Shown piece by piece: positions 25,234 to 33,883 of a stretch of DNA of 64,000 nucleotides (the first letter of the stretch is position 1; every line of letters begins with the position of its first letter). The position numbers and the translations under genes are program-made. The notes under the pieces are model-generated. The model did not search any database. It had not been told where the DNA came from and saw only the letters and a program-made list of their open reading frames with translations. This DNA is from Saprospiraceae bacterium UBA2329 (GTDB lineage: Bacteria; Bacteroidota; Bacteroidia; Chitinophagales; Saprospiraceae): NCBI GenBank assembly GCA_002344975.1, contig DDUV01000060.1:1-64000 (forward strand), read 5' to 3'.

Positions 25234-26958
25234 GTGAGCCAACTCATCAGCCGCGATGTGCAGATATACCGCGCACAAGTGGAAGAAATCATCAAAGACC
25301 TGCACGAATTGGTGATTCAAACGGGCAACGAAGACCTGGGACGCACCGTCAGCGACCTGCGCAATCGCATCAACGACCCCTTCATGTTTGTCATTGTGGG
25401 CGAGGTCAAAGCCGGCAAAAGCAGTTTTATCAACGCCCTGCTGTCAACCGGAAAGGAAATTGCCAAAGTGGCGCCTCAGCCCATGACCGACACCATCCAG
25501 CAGATCGTCTTCGGCGAGCAGGAAGAAGCCGTGACCGTCAATCCGTTTTTGAAAAAAATCTTCCTGCCTGTGGACATTCTTCGCGAAATTGCCATCGTGG
25601 ACACGCCCGGCACGAACACCATCGTGGAGCACCATCAGGAAATTACGGAGAGCTTCATTCCGGCCTCCGACCTCATCGTTTTTGTGTTTGAGGCCAAAAA
25701 TCCCTACCGGCAGTCGGCTTGGGAGTTCTTTGAATACATCCATCAGGACTGGCAAAAGAAGGTCATTTTTGTGTTGCAACAAAAAGACCTCATGGAACCC
25801 GCCGATCTGGAAGTCAATTTCAACGGCGTGGCGCAACAGGCTGAAAAAAAAGGCATTACAGCACCCAATGTCTTTGCCGTTTCGGCCAAACAGGAGCAAG
25901 ACGGCCGCATAGAAGAAAGTGGTTTCGGGCCGCTGCGCACCTACATCCGCGCGCACATCACCGGCGGAAAAGCCCCCCTGCTCAAGCTGCAAAACAGCGC
26001 CGCCGTAGCCCGCAACATCCTCGAACGCATTCGAGCCGGCGTGCAACTTCGCAGCAACCAGTGGGAGGCAGATGTAGCTTTTCGTACCGACATTCACGAC
26101 ACGCTGGAACAACAGCAAACCAAATCGTACAAACATGTGGATGTGTTGGTTGAAAATCTTCTGGCCGGCTTTGACCGCATCACCCGCCAAAAACGAGACG
26201 AACTCAGCGAGGGGCTTTCTTTCTTTGCCCTGCTGAAACGTTCGCTCGCCGGTCTGTTTTCCAAAAAAACCTCCCCGCAGGAATGGTTGGGCGCTTTCGC
26301 GCAATCGCTGGAGCAGGACCTCAACACAGAAATGCAGCGCAAACTCAACGAGGGCGTGGCCGATCTGTCCGACAGCATCCAGCAAATGGCCAAAATCATA
26401 GACCTCAAAATCAGAAACAGCCAGACCATCCTCCGCAACGACCACGAGCTGTTCAGCAGCATTGCCGAAAGGCGCGCCAATGTGCTGCGCGACTTGCAGG
26501 ATACCTTTTCTACTTTTTTGGCCAAAACCGAAAACTTCGCTCAACGCGACATCTTCCCCGACCGCAGCTCCATATCGCCCAACATTGCCACAGGTAGCGG
26601 CCTGGCTGTAGTGGGCATCATCCTCGCCGCCGTCACGCAGGGCATGGTTTTCGATATCACCGGCGGCCTGCTCACCACCGTGGGGCTGCTCTTTGCGGGC
26701 GTCACAGCCGGCGTGAAACGCAAACGCATTCTGGAAGGCTTCCAAACCGAAGTGGACAAAGGGCGCAGCCTCCTGAATACCGAAGTGAGCGAAAAACTGA
26801 AGTCGTACATCTCGCAACTCAAGAGCCGTATAGAAGATAATTTCTCCCGCTTCGACCAAATGCTGGAAACCGAGGAAAGCCATATTCGCCACCTCGAAAC
26901 ACAGCAAAACGGCATTGCCCAACGCTTGGATGAGACAGACAGCCAACTCAAATCATAA
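25234..26958 (+). CDS. Bacterial dynamin-like GTPase
   Basis: A 574-residue protein starting at GTG 25234 with an AAAGGAAA ribosome site just ahead; the longer ATG frame overlaps the previous gene. The GTPase domain has the P-loop GEVKAGKSS (about residues 56-64), switch motif DTPG (123-126) and QQKD (182-185) in place of the usual T/NKxD. A long helical middle follows, and two hydrophobic segments at about 453-492 (VVGIILAAVTQGMVF and LLTTVGLLFAGVTAGV) resemble the membrane paddle of bacterial dynamin-like proteins. Roles in the family include membrane remodelling and phage defence; neither is shown here. A DUF3137 membrane protein follows after 9 bp. Confidence 0.88.
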   Translation: MSQLISRDVQIYRAQVEEIIKDLHELVIQTGNEDLGRTVSDLRNRINDPFMFVIVGEVKAGKSSFINALLSTGKEIAKVAPQPMTDTIQQIVFGEQEEAVTVNPFLKKIFLPVDILREIAIVDTPGTNTIVEHHQEITESFIPASDLIVFVFEAKNPYRQSAWEFFEYIHQDWQKKVIFVLQQKDLMEPADLEVNFNGVAQQAEKKGITAPNVFAVSAKQEQDGRIEESGFGPLRTYIRAHITGGKAPLLKLQNSAAVARNILERIRAGVQLRSNQWEADVAFRTDIHDTLEQQQTKSYKHVDVLVENLLAGFDRITRQKRDELSEGLSFFALLKRSLAGLFSKKTSPQEWLGAFAQSLEQDLNTEMQRKLNEGVADLSDSIQQMAKIIDLKIRNSQTILRNDHELFSSIAERRANVLRDLQDTFSTFLAKTENFAQRDIFPDRSSISPNIATGSGLAVVGIILAAVTQGMVFDITGGLLTTVGLLFAGVTAGVKRKRILEGFQTEVDKGRSLLNTEVSEKLKSYISQLKSRIEDNFSRFDQMLETEESHIRHLETQQNGIAQRLDETDSQLKS

Positions 26959-26967
26959 CTCAAACAA

Positions 26968-27909
26968 ATGGCGCTGAAACGATTGGAAGAATTCCGGCTG
27001 TACTATAATCAGACCATTCAGCCGGAGTTGTTGCGCATGGAACGCGAACGCCTGCGCATGGTGACGTTTATGGCCGCGTCGTTGGCGCTCATGGCCGGGG
27101 TTATTATTTTGGAGTTGTACATAGACGTGCTGGTACTCACGCTGATGCTGTCTATTCCTCTGGGCATTTATGTGATTTTTCTTTGGCGGCGCATGGAGGA
27201 ATTTCGCAATCGTTTCAAGCCCCGCATCGTGCGCCTTATTTTGGATTTTATAGACGACGGCCTCAATTTCGACCCATCTAATCCACTGATATACACCCCG
27301 GATGGCTTTATCGGCAAAGAACGCTTCGTGGCCTCCCGCCTGTTTGATACACCCGCCCACGAGTACAAAGGCGAAGACAAAATAGAGGGAAAAGTGGGCG
27401 AGATGTTTTTTCAATTGAGCGAACTGCGGGTAGGCGAAATTTCCATACTGCGCAATCGTCTTGATGCGGTGTTCAGCGGCGTTTTTTTACATGCCGTTTT
27501 CAACGAGCCTACCATCGGCGCCATCGTGGTATGGCCCCGCAGCCGGCAGCAATTTCTGACCAATGCGGTCCGCGCTTTCACCTTTGAAGGAGGTTTGAGC
27601 AAAGACGATGAAATTCTCAATACCGAATTCAGGAGCATTTTTATGACTTACGCCACAGAGGACACTCCCGTGGCGCACATCCTTTCGCCCCCCATGCAGG
27701 AAGCACTGGTGGAGTTTACGAAAACGCATCGCAAAGACCTTTATATTTCTTTTCTCAATCGAGACATTCATCTGGGGCTGTGGGAAGACAAAGACCTGCT
27801 GGAACCTTACATCCTGCGTTCCAATCTTAGTTTTGACAAAATCCGGGAGTTTTTTGAGGACATTCACAGCCTCCTGCATTTGGTGGAGGTATTTGATCAG
27901 ACGCATTGA
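26968..27909 (+). CDS. DUF3137 membrane protein
   Basis: A 313-residue protein with two adjacent membrane segments at about residues 30-72 (MVTFMAASLALMAGVIILEL and VLVLTLMLSIPLGIYVIFLW) and a large cytosolic domain. FDTPAHEYKGEDKIEGKVGE and VFSGVFLHAVFNEPTIGAIV match DUF3137, a family seen near membrane or stress genes but without a known job. It is the last gene of the operon with the dynamin-like GTPase, and both proteins are membrane associated, so a shared membrane task is a reasonable inference. Confidence 0.8.
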   Translation: MALKRLEEFRLYYNQTIQPELLRMERERLRMVTFMAASLALMAGVIILELYIDVLVLTLMLSIPLGIYVIFLWRRMEEFRNRFKPRIVRLILDFIDDGLNFDPSNPLIYTPDGFIGKERFVASRLFDTPAHEYKGEDKIEGKVGEMFFQLSELRVGEISILRNRLDAVFSGVFLHAVFNEPTIGAIVVWPRSRQQFLTNAVRAFTFEGGLSKDDEILNTEFRSIFMTYATEDTPVAHILSPPMQEALVEFTKTHRKDLYISFLNRDIHLGLWEDKDLLEPYILRSNLSFDKIREFFEDIHSLLHLVEVFDQTH

Positions 27910-27929
27910 GCACAGTCCTGCCGGCTGGG

Positions 27930-28144
27930 CTACAACATACCGTGTTCTTTCAAAATCCGGTTGACTTCAGCCTCTGCCAAACGCTGACGTTGCACCATCA
28001 ACGCAGCCTGCAACATACCATCCCTCAGTTGCTCTATCTGTTCAACTGATACATCAAACAGGCTGATGAATATCTTATCAAACTCCGGCACAACTTGAAG
28101 AAGCGGTCGTGCGGATTGTGTACGCTGGTATTTTCGTCGGCCAT
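27930..28144 (-). pseudogene. Internally deleted Rpn-family nuclease
   Basis: On the minus strand an ATG at 28144 follows a -7 box and reads MADENTSVHNPHDRFFK, the typical N-terminus of Rpn/YhgA-like recombination-promoting nucleases. After FFK the family sequence resumes in another frame at VVPEFDKIFISLFDVSVEQI and runs through LRDGMLQAALMVQRQRLAEA to the stop at 27930. About two hundred residues including the PD-(D/E)XK core are therefore missing and the junction is out of frame. The gene is dead or produces only a short peptide. Confidence 0.65.
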
Positions 28145-28151
28145 AGTGTAG

Positions 28152-28159
28152 CAAAGATA
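28152..28159 (-). promoter_or_regulatory. TAnnTTTG -7 box (TATCTTTG) of the Rpn relic
   Basis: TATCTTTG on the minus strand, 7 bp before the ATG at 28144. The intact promoter with a decayed gene supports recent loss. Confidence 0.5.
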
Positions 28160-28218
28160 AAAAACATCCATTGAAAAAAAACACGCCGCCTCTGCTTGCA
28201 TTTTCCGGCCAAAGCCCT

Positions 28219-28226
28219 TACCTTTG
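28219..28226 (+). promoter_or_regulatory. TAnnTTTG -7 box (TACCTTTG) of the 28.2-kb RNA
   Basis: A perfect box with a TTG at 28196-28198 twenty bases upstream, the -33 position. It points into a 230-bp stretch with no convincing reading frame. Confidence 0.6.
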
Positions 28227-28232
28227 AAACCG

Positions 28233-28463
28233 AAGCCGAGAAAGTCGGTTTCTTACCGCGCAAGTGCCCATAAGTGTTGTCCCTACAAATTCAAACAACG
28301 TATTGGTCAGTCTCGGAATGGCAAGGGCGGGCCTCAACTCCGGCAACGGAGACTCGGAGCTTCCTCGGAAGCAACGGCAAGGGGATTACCGAACTACGCT
28401 GGCTGCCTTAATCCTGTCGTTTAGGGGTGTCAACTACTCCTAAAGCACTTGTGCGGTTTTTTT
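28233..28463 (+). ncRNA. Structured non-coding RNA of unknown class
   Basis: About 230 nt bounded by a promoter and a terminator. The closing helix pairs CCGCGCAAGTGC (28256-28267) with GCACTTGTGCGG (28445-28456), 12 bp with one G-U, followed by seven T (28457-28463). Inside, GTTG/CAAC (28276-28279 with 28431-28434) and CCCTA/TAGGG (28281-28285 with 28422-28426) extend the stem. Apical hairpins include CTCCGGCAACGGAG, GCTTCCTCGGAAGC and GGATTA/TAATCC. I do not find tmRNA, SRP or RNase P signatures. Size and rod-like closure would suit a 6S-type RNA, but this is not shown. An alternative TTTAGG/CCTAAA hairpin near the 3' end competes with the long-range stem. Confidence 0.55.
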
Positions 28464-28468
28464 ATTCC

Positions 28469-29923
28469 TCAGTTCGACTTCCAGAAATACGGTGTGAACA
28501 GCACCAAAATCGTGAATATCTCCAAACGCCCCATAATCATCAACAGCCCCAGCCATACTTTGGCCGCAGGCGGCATCCACGCAAAATTATCCACCGGCCC
28601 CACGTCTCCAATAGCCGGTCCTACATTGCCCAAAGAGGTAGCCGTAGCTCCCACCGCCGTAGCAAAATCAATGCCCATCACCGACAGCGCCAAACTCCCC
28701 ACCAAGGTGAGCAACAGATACAACAGCAGGAAAATGATGATGTGCGTCATGATGCGCGGCGCCACTGTTTCGCCGTTGACTTTAAGCGGAACAATGGCTC
28801 GCGGGTGCAAAATGCGTTTGAACTCCAGCCAGGAGTTTTTGATAAATACCAAATGCCGGATGATTTTGATACCTCCGCCGGTAGAGCCGGCGCAGCCCCC
28901 CACAAACAACAGCAAAAAAATGATCATCACTACGCCAGGCCCCCATTGGGAATAATCGGCCGTAATGAACCCGGTAGTCGTAATAACAGACACCACATGA
29001 AACAGGCTGTCGCGGAAGGCTTTTTCCACGCCATAATCAAAATGCCAGACCAATGACACGGCAATGACTAAAGTGGCGGCCGCAATGATGAGCAGGTAGG
29101 TTCTGAATTCTTCATTTTTGAAAACTGTGCTGAAATGCCGCTTGAGCAAGTGGTAGTGTATGCTGAAATTAGCGCCGGCCGCTATCATAAAGAAGATGGT
29201 TACATAGTGCAAAAACGGACTCTCATAATAAGCCATACTGGCATTTTTGGTCGAAAATCCACCCGTAGCAACCGTAGCGAACGAATGATTGACCGCATCA
29301 AAAGGAGTCATTCCACCCGCCCAAAGCAACAGAGCCAGCACTATGGTGAACCCCACATAAATGAGCCACAATCGCTTGGCCGTTTCTCTGATGCGGGGAT
29401 GCAGTTTGTCGGAAGTAGGTCCCGGCGACTCAGCAACAAACAACTCTATGCCTCCAATACCCAGCAAAGGCATAAGCGCTACCGTAAGCACAATAATACC
29501 CATGCCTCCGATCCAGTGCGTGAGGCTGCGCCAATACAAAATACCAGGTGTAACAGCCTCTATATCCGTAAGTACACTGGCCCCGGTAGTGGTGATACCG
29601 GATGATGTTTCAAAAAAAGCATTGTACCACTCAGGAATCTCTCCGCTCAACAAATAAGGCAACATGCCGAAAACCGACATCAGCAACCAGCCGCCCGCCA
29701 CAATGAGATAGCCCTCGCGCTTGCCGATATTGCCCTTGGCGTCTTTGCGCAACCACCACCAGGCCGGCAACCCTATACCGATACAGATGAGCGCCGACCA
29801 CAAAAGTGCCTGAAAATCCTGGCCGCCGAACCACCACGAAACCGGCAATGCAGAGAGCATAAACACGCCCAACAGCACCAGCAAAACACCGGAAAAACGA
29901 AGGATAGGCCTGATGTTAATCAT
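28469..29923 (-). CDS. trkH: TrkH-family potassium uptake channel
   Basis: A 484-residue inner-membrane protein with ten or more helices. Repeated selectivity-type loops are seen in SSGITTTGASVLTDIE, NHSFATVATGGFSTKN, VSVITTTGFITADYSQW and TSLGNVGPAIGDVGP, the four pore segments of the Trk/Ktr family. GGCAGSTGGGIKIIRHLV is the intramembrane gating loop. It imports K+ together with the cytosolic TrkA ring encoded 15 bp upstream on the same strand. The 3' end lies 6 bp from the T-tract of the convergent structured RNA. Confidence 0.93.
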   Translation of the reverse strand: MINIRPILRFSGVLLVLLGVFMLSALPVSWWFGGQDFQALLWSALICIGIGLPAWWWLRKDAKGNIGKREGYLIVAGGWLLMSVFGMLPYLLSGEIPEWYNAFFETSSGITTTGASVLTDIEAVTPGILYWRSLTHWIGGMGIIVLTVALMPLLGIGGIELFVAESPGPTSDKLHPRIRETAKRLWLIYVGFTIVLALLLWAGGMTPFDAVNHSFATVATGGFSTKNASMAYYESPFLHYVTIFFMIAAGANFSIHYHLLKRHFSTVFKNEEFRTYLLIIAAATLVIAVSLVWHFDYGVEKAFRDSLFHVVSVITTTGFITADYSQWGPGVVMIIFLLLFVGGCAGSTGGGIKIIRHLVFIKNSWLEFKRILHPRAIVPLKVNGETVAPRIMTHIIIFLLLYLLLTLVGSLALSVMGIDFATAVGATATSLGNVGPAIGDVGPVDNFAWMPPAAKVWLGLLMIMGRLEIFTILVLFTPYFWKSN

Positions 29924-29938
29924 TTGTTGATGTGCGGT

Positions 29939-31279
29939 TTAGCGAAATAATTGATCCAATTTACCGATAGCGTCGGGCATGGCAAAAACGATGACCTTAT
30001 CGTCCACTTCGAGCCTGAAATCGCCGGTGGGAATCAGGCTTTCTTCGCCCCGGATAACGCCGCCAATGAGGGCCGTTTTGGGAAAGTGCAGCTCTTTGAG
30101 GCTCTTTTTCGTCAGTTGATTCGCCTTGGTGATGACGTACTCTATCACCTCGGCATCCACGCCGTGCAGGCTGGTAATGGCCTCCACATGCCCCTTGCGC
30201 ACGAAGCGGAAGATGTTGTTGGCCGCTATGAGTTTTTTATTGATGAGCGTGTCCACGCCTATGTTTTGCGAAATGTGGATGTACTCTTTGTTTTCTACCT
30301 GAGCAATGGTTTTGTAAACGCCGAAGTTTTTGGCCGTCAGACTGGCGATGATGTTGGTTTCTGAATTGGGAGAAAGAGCAATAAATGCGTCCATCCGGTG
30401 AATGCCCTCCTCCTCCAGCAGCGTTACATTGCCGGCATCGCCATGAATGATGAGTGTGTTACGCAACTCATCCGCCAATTCTTTGCACACATCCTTGCTC
30501 TTTTCAATGAGCGTCACGTTGTAGTCGGCCTCCAAACGTTTGGCAGTAGCCAGTGCCAGCGGCGTGCCCCCCACAATCATGATGTTTTTGAGGCGCACTT
30601 TGGTTTTCCCCACCAATTGATTGAGCTCGTCTATGTTCTCTCTTTTGGTAATAAAGTAAACATGATCGCCACGCCGCAGCACCGTATCGCCATGCGGAAT
30701 GATCGTTTGGTGCCCCCGCAAAATGGCCATCGGCCGCACACTGTCATCGGTACAATACTGGCCGAAGCTGCACAGCGGCACATTGAGCAGCCGCGAAGAA
30801 TCGTCCAATGTGATGCCGGCTAATGCAATTTTTCCCTCCTCAAATTCAAAAATATCGGTAAACGAACACTGCTGCACCAATCGCGCAATTTCCGCTGCCG
30901 CCAGTTCCTGCGGAGAGATGAGCGTATCAACCCCCAACTCGTCAAAAATTTCCCGATTCACCTCCTCCAGATACTCAGGGCTGTTCACGCGGGCGATGGT
31001 TTGCCGGGCGCCGATTTTTTTTGCCAAAATAGCCGACATCAGGTTCGTCTTCTCCGAGGTAGTAACTGCCAGAAAAAGGTTGGCGCGTTCTACGCCCGCC
31101 TGCTCCAGCACTTGCGGCGAGGCAGAATCGCCCCGCACAGTCAGCACATCCAAGTGAGTGGAGGCATAGTCCAGCAGGTCTTGATCCAAATCTATGAGTA
31201 CAATGTCTTTGTCCTCATACGCCAGCAGTTCCGCAAGGTGAAACCCCACATCCCCTGCGCCGGCAATTACAACTCTCAT
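29939..31279 (-). CDS. trkA: Trk system regulatory subunit TrkA
   Basis: A 446-residue cytosolic protein of two RCK halves. The first Rossmann motif is VVIAGAGDVGFHLAELL (residues 2-18) with the acidic end LIDLDQD, and the second is IMIVGGTPLALATAKRLEAD; each half is followed by a TrkA-C domain. It binds NAD(H) or nucleotides and gates TrkH. The start at 31279 places the Rossmann motif at the N-terminus as in the family; the 38 upstream residues of the longer frame are discarded. It forms an operon with trkH. Confidence 0.93.
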   Translation of the reverse strand: MRVVIAGAGDVGFHLAELLAYEDKDIVLIDLDQDLLDYASTHLDVLTVRGDSASPQVLEQAGVERANLFLAVTTSEKTNLMSAILAKKIGARQTIARVNSPEYLEEVNREIFDELGVDTLISPQELAAAEIARLVQQCSFTDIFEFEEGKIALAGITLDDSSRLLNVPLCSFGQYCTDDSVRPMAILRGHQTIIPHGDTVLRRGDHVYFITKRENIDELNQLVGKTKVRLKNIMIVGGTPLALATAKRLEADYNVTLIEKSKDVCKELADELRNTLIIHGDAGNVTLLEEEGIHRMDAFIALSPNSETNIIASLTAKNFGVYKTIAQVENKEYIHISQNIGVDTLINKKLIAANNIFRFVRKGHVEAITSLHGVDAEVIEYVITKANQLTKKSLKELHFPKTALIGGVIRGEESLIPTGDFRLEVDDKVIVFAMPDAIGKLDQLFR

Positions 31280-31429
31280 ACAATTTTGCGTTTGGTGAAC
31301 CCGGCTCGTATGGTCGCGCCGGGCTTCAACTTTACTTCCCAAAGCAGTGTTTATTACCGCAATTTGTGAAGCCCGTTGATTTTCAAGGGACAAATATCGT
31401 TTGGTTTAGAATATAAATCCATTGACACC

Positions 31430-31903
31430 ATGAAAATTCTAATGGTTTGCCTCGGAAATATTTGTCGCTCGCCCTTGGCTGAGGGTATTATGCAGGCAAA
31501 AGCCCAGGCCAACAACCTCCATTGGAAGGTGGACTCCGCAGGCACCGGAGCATGGCACGCCGGCGAACGCCCCGACAGCCGCTCCATCCGCACCGGCCGC
31601 AATCACGGTTTTGACATCGCCCGCCAACGCGCCCGCCAAGTGCGCAAAGACGATTTCGACCACTTCGACCTCATCCTCGCTATGGACAGCAGCAACTACG
31701 AAGACCTCCTCGGCTTGGCCCAAACCGACGAGCAACGCAGTAAAATCGCCATGATTATGAACTTCCTCCACCCCGGCGAAAACCGCGACGTGCCCGATCC
31801 ATACTACCACAACCAACTCTTCGAAGAAGTCTATCACATGCTCGACGCCGCCTGCGATGCCGTCATTACACAATTCACAACCCATACACCCCCTAAAACC
31901 TGA
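31430..31903 (+). CDS. Low-molecular-weight protein tyrosine phosphatase
   Basis: A 157-residue cytosolic phosphatase. The catalytic loop C7-x5-R13-S (VCLGNICRSPLAEG) opens the protein and the general acid is D123 in DVPDPYY. Family members remove phosphate from tyrosine or arginine, or act on exopolysaccharide kinases. The chosen start MKILMVCLGN at 31430 is the family start; the 18 upstream residues are not. No kinase or polysaccharide gene is adjacent, so its partner is unknown. Confidence 0.93.
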   Translation: MKILMVCLGNICRSPLAEGIMQAKAQANNLHWKVDSAGTGAWHAGERPDSRSIRTGRNHGFDIARQRARQVRKDDFDHFDLILAMDSSNYEDLLGLAQTDEQRSKIAMIMNFLHPGENRDVPDPYYHNQLFEEVYHMLDAACDAVITQFTTHTPPKT

Positions 31904-32012
31904 CATTTCTGGGCGTGCCGGCGCTCTCGCACATACCCATGCGCCGTCGGGTGCCTGGGGCGTCCTCCTATCGTCGTCCTTCCGGCGGCCCCCTCACGCA
32001 ACGGACGAGTAC

Positions 32013-32049
32013 CCGAAATTAGAAATCCGAAATTAGAAATCCGAAATCC
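32013..32049. repeat. Short 14-bp tandem repeat
   Basis: Two and a half copies of CCGAAATTAGAAAT directly upstream of the RlmK-like gene. The unit length and text resemble the larger minisatellite at 2381-2503. Confidence 0.8.
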
Positions 32050-32058
32050 ACCCGTTCC

Positions 32059-33003
32059 ATGCCGTTACCTGACTTCCAAATGCTGGCCAACCGCCTCCAC
32101 AAAATGCACCGCCACATCGGCAAATGGGCGCGCCGGCAAGGCATCACCTGCTACCGGATTTACGATGCAGATATTCCTGAGTTCCCCCTCGCCATTGATT
32201 GGTACGAGGGTAGCCTGCACGTCGCCGAGTATGAGCGCGATCACCCCTTAGATGAAGAGGAATACCAGATTTGGCGCGCCGGCTGCCGCCAAATCATGGC
32301 CGAAACCCTCGAAGTAGCGCCCGAACAGGTCTGGTTCAAATCCCGCAGCCGCCAGAAAGGCGCCGCTCAATACGAAAAAGTGGCAACGCGCAGCCACGAA
32401 GTCATCGTGCATGAAGACGGCCTGCAATTCAAGGTCAACCTCAGCGATTATCTCGATACCGGCCTTTTCCTAGATCACCGGCAAACCCGCAAAATGGTGC
32501 GCCAACTGTCAAAGGGCAAAAGCGTACTCAACCTCTTTGCCTACACCGGCTCCTTCACTGTGTATGCCGCAGCCGGCGGCGCCGCAGCCACCACTACCCT
32601 CGACATGTCGGCCACCTACCTGCAATGGGCCGAAGAAAATTTGAAAATCAATGAATTAAATGGCTCGCAACACCGGTTTATCCAAACCGACGTCACCGCC
32701 TGGCTGCTCAACGAACCCATCGAAAAATTTGATCTCATCGTCCTCGATCCGCCTACTTTCTCCAACTCCAAACGGATGCGCCACGATTTCGACATCCAGA
32801 GAGACCACACCTATCTCATCAACCGTTGCCTGCACCGGCTCCATCCCGGTGGCACGCTCTTTTTCTCTACCAATTTCCGAAAATTCAAACTCGATACCGA
32901 AAGAATCTGGGGCGGCGCCCGCATCACCGACATCAGCAACAAAACCGTGCCGGAAGACTTTCGCAATAAAAAAATCCACTACTGTTTCCAAATTGACGTG
33001 TGA
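32059..33003 (+). CDS. RlmK-like rRNA methyltransferase
   Basis: A 314-residue SAM enzyme matching the C-terminal half of E. coli RlmL (RlmK, m7G2069 of 23S rRNA) as a free-standing protein. LANRLHKMHRHIGKWARRQG and ITCYRIYDADIPEFPLAID open it as in RlmK. DYLDTGLFLDHRQTRKMVRQ, motif I NLFAYTGSFTVYAA, TTLDMSATYLQWAEENLKIN and the catalytic-loop LIVLDPPTFSNSKRM follow. It lacks the THUMP and m2G domains of RlmL. Other members of this group methylate C5 of cytosine, so the base is not fully certain, but the DPPTFSNS motif favours the RlmK role. Confidence 0.82.
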   Translation: MPLPDFQMLANRLHKMHRHIGKWARRQGITCYRIYDADIPEFPLAIDWYEGSLHVAEYERDHPLDEEEYQIWRAGCRQIMAETLEVAPEQVWFKSRSRQKGAAQYEKVATRSHEVIVHEDGLQFKVNLSDYLDTGLFLDHRQTRKMVRQLSKGKSVLNLFAYTGSFTVYAAAGGAAATTTLDMSATYLQWAEENLKINELNGSQHRFIQTDVTAWLLNEPIEKFDLIVLDPPTFSNSKRMRHDFDIQRDHTYLINRCLHRLHPGGTLFFSTNFRKFKLDTERIWGGARITDISNKTVPEDFRNKKIHYCFQIDV

Positions 33004-33044
33004 AGTCATATCTTGCTGGCATTCAAACTAAAAAATGACTCGCC

Positions 33045-33383
33045 ATGAAATTCTGGAAACAATTGATGCTCGTTGCCCTCCTCGTTGCAGGATGCGCAGT
33101 CACCTCCATTGCACAGCAGGCCGCCGCCGCCGAAGCGCCCGCCAAACAAAAACCCTCTGCTACCTATCAGGTCGGCTCCGCCAAAATCACTGTGTGGGAA
33201 AACAAACGCCCTGACGGCTCCACTTGGAAAAACTTCGTGGTGGAAAAAGTATATCGCAAAAACGGTGAATGGCACACCGCCAAAAGTTTTGACGAAGGCG
33301 AACTGCTGGAGCTGAAAGCAGCCATAGACAAAGCCATTGCCGGAGAAAACATTCCCACAGGAGAAGGGAAAGAAGAAGATTAA
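33045..33383 (+). CDS. Small exported protein of unknown function
   Basis: A 112-residue protein with a signal peptide (KFWKQLMLVALLVAGCAV... cleaved after IAQQ). The mature region reads ITVWENKRPDGSTWKNFVVE and EWHTAKSFDEGELLELKAAI, a small alpha/beta fold ending in an acidic tail. A cysteine in the signal region (VAGCAV) may serve as a lipobox, so it could be a lipoprotein instead. I recognise no family. It follows the RlmK-like gene by 41 bp and converges on the RNase P RNA gene. Confidence 0.6.
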   Translation: MKFWKQLMLVALLVAGCAVTSIAQQAAAAEAPAKQKPSATYQVGSAKITVWENKRPDGSTWKNFVVEKVYRKNGEWHTAKSFDEGELLELKAAIDKAIAGENIPTGEGKEED

Positions 33384-33421
33384 CGCTCTGCGCAGCGCGA
33401 GGGGGGGTATGATAAAAAAAA

Positions 33422-33870
33422 CGAAGCGCCGCCAAGCTGTAAGCCGGATTTTGTACTGCCCGCGCCTCACAACGCGCACAGCCTCTATCATTTATCTGGC
33501 TCCAGCCTCGCGGCAGGAGTCTGCTCTGCCTACCCTCCTCAACCTCCGCGCCAAAGCGCGGTGAACGGGCGAGCAACCCGTCTTCGCTCAGGGTTCGCCG
33601 AAGCGCCTCTGGCAAAATTGAGGTTTACATGGCATTTCAACCCGCAGGGTTTACCCTCGCCCGCATTGCTGCCGGGCGGCGTGGTCTCTTACACCGCGAT
33701 TTCACCCTTACCCCGCCGAGGCGAGGCGGTATCTTTTCTGTGGCACTTTCCGGCTTCGCGTGGTTGCCCACTGCGAATCCCACCCGTTAGGTGGTGCGGC
33801 GCTCTGCGTTGTCCGGACTTTCCTCAGCCGCGCCATGCGCAGCCGCGATAGAGCGTTTGGCGGCACTTCG
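33422..33870 (-). ncRNA. rnpB: RNase P RNA, class A
   Basis: On the minus strand the 5' region holds GAGGAAAGTCCGGAC and the 3' end ACAAAATCCGGCTTACAG, the universal RNase P RNA signatures. The outer arms CGAAGTGCCGCCAA (33857-33870) and TTGGCGGCGCTTCG (33422-33435) pair over 14 bp with one G-U as helix P1. Eight T residues follow the 3' arm and probably end transcription. A -7 box at 33876-33883 places the start near 33870. The transcript is the catalytic RNA that matures tRNA 5' ends; the protein subunit is not in the window. Open frames over this segment are spurious. Confidence 0.95.
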
Positions 33871-33875
33871 AAGGG

Positions 33876-33883
33876 CAAAACTA
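33876..33883 (-). promoter_or_regulatory. TAnnTTTG -7 box (TAGTTTTG) of rnpB
   Basis: TAGTTTTG on the minus strand ends 6 bp before the first base of helix P1, the distance expected between a Bacteroidota -7 box and the transcript start. Confidence 0.65.

Noticed and set aside
25444..26946. 500-residue frame antisense to the dynamin-like gene
   Set aside because: Shadow frame caused by codon bias; the GTPase motifs lie on the plus strand.
28224..28424. 66-residue frame over the structured RNA
   Set aside because: No start signal, no known motif, and it conflicts with the extensive RNA pairing.
28233..28463. Naming the RNA as tmRNA, SRP RNA or a cobalamin riboswitch
   Set aside because: No tag reading frame with tRNA-like ends, no GGAA/AGCAG SRP apex, and no riboswitch core motif was found.
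33561..33851. Short frames over the RNase P RNA
   Set aside because: Overlap a certain structural RNA and show no conserved protein pattern.
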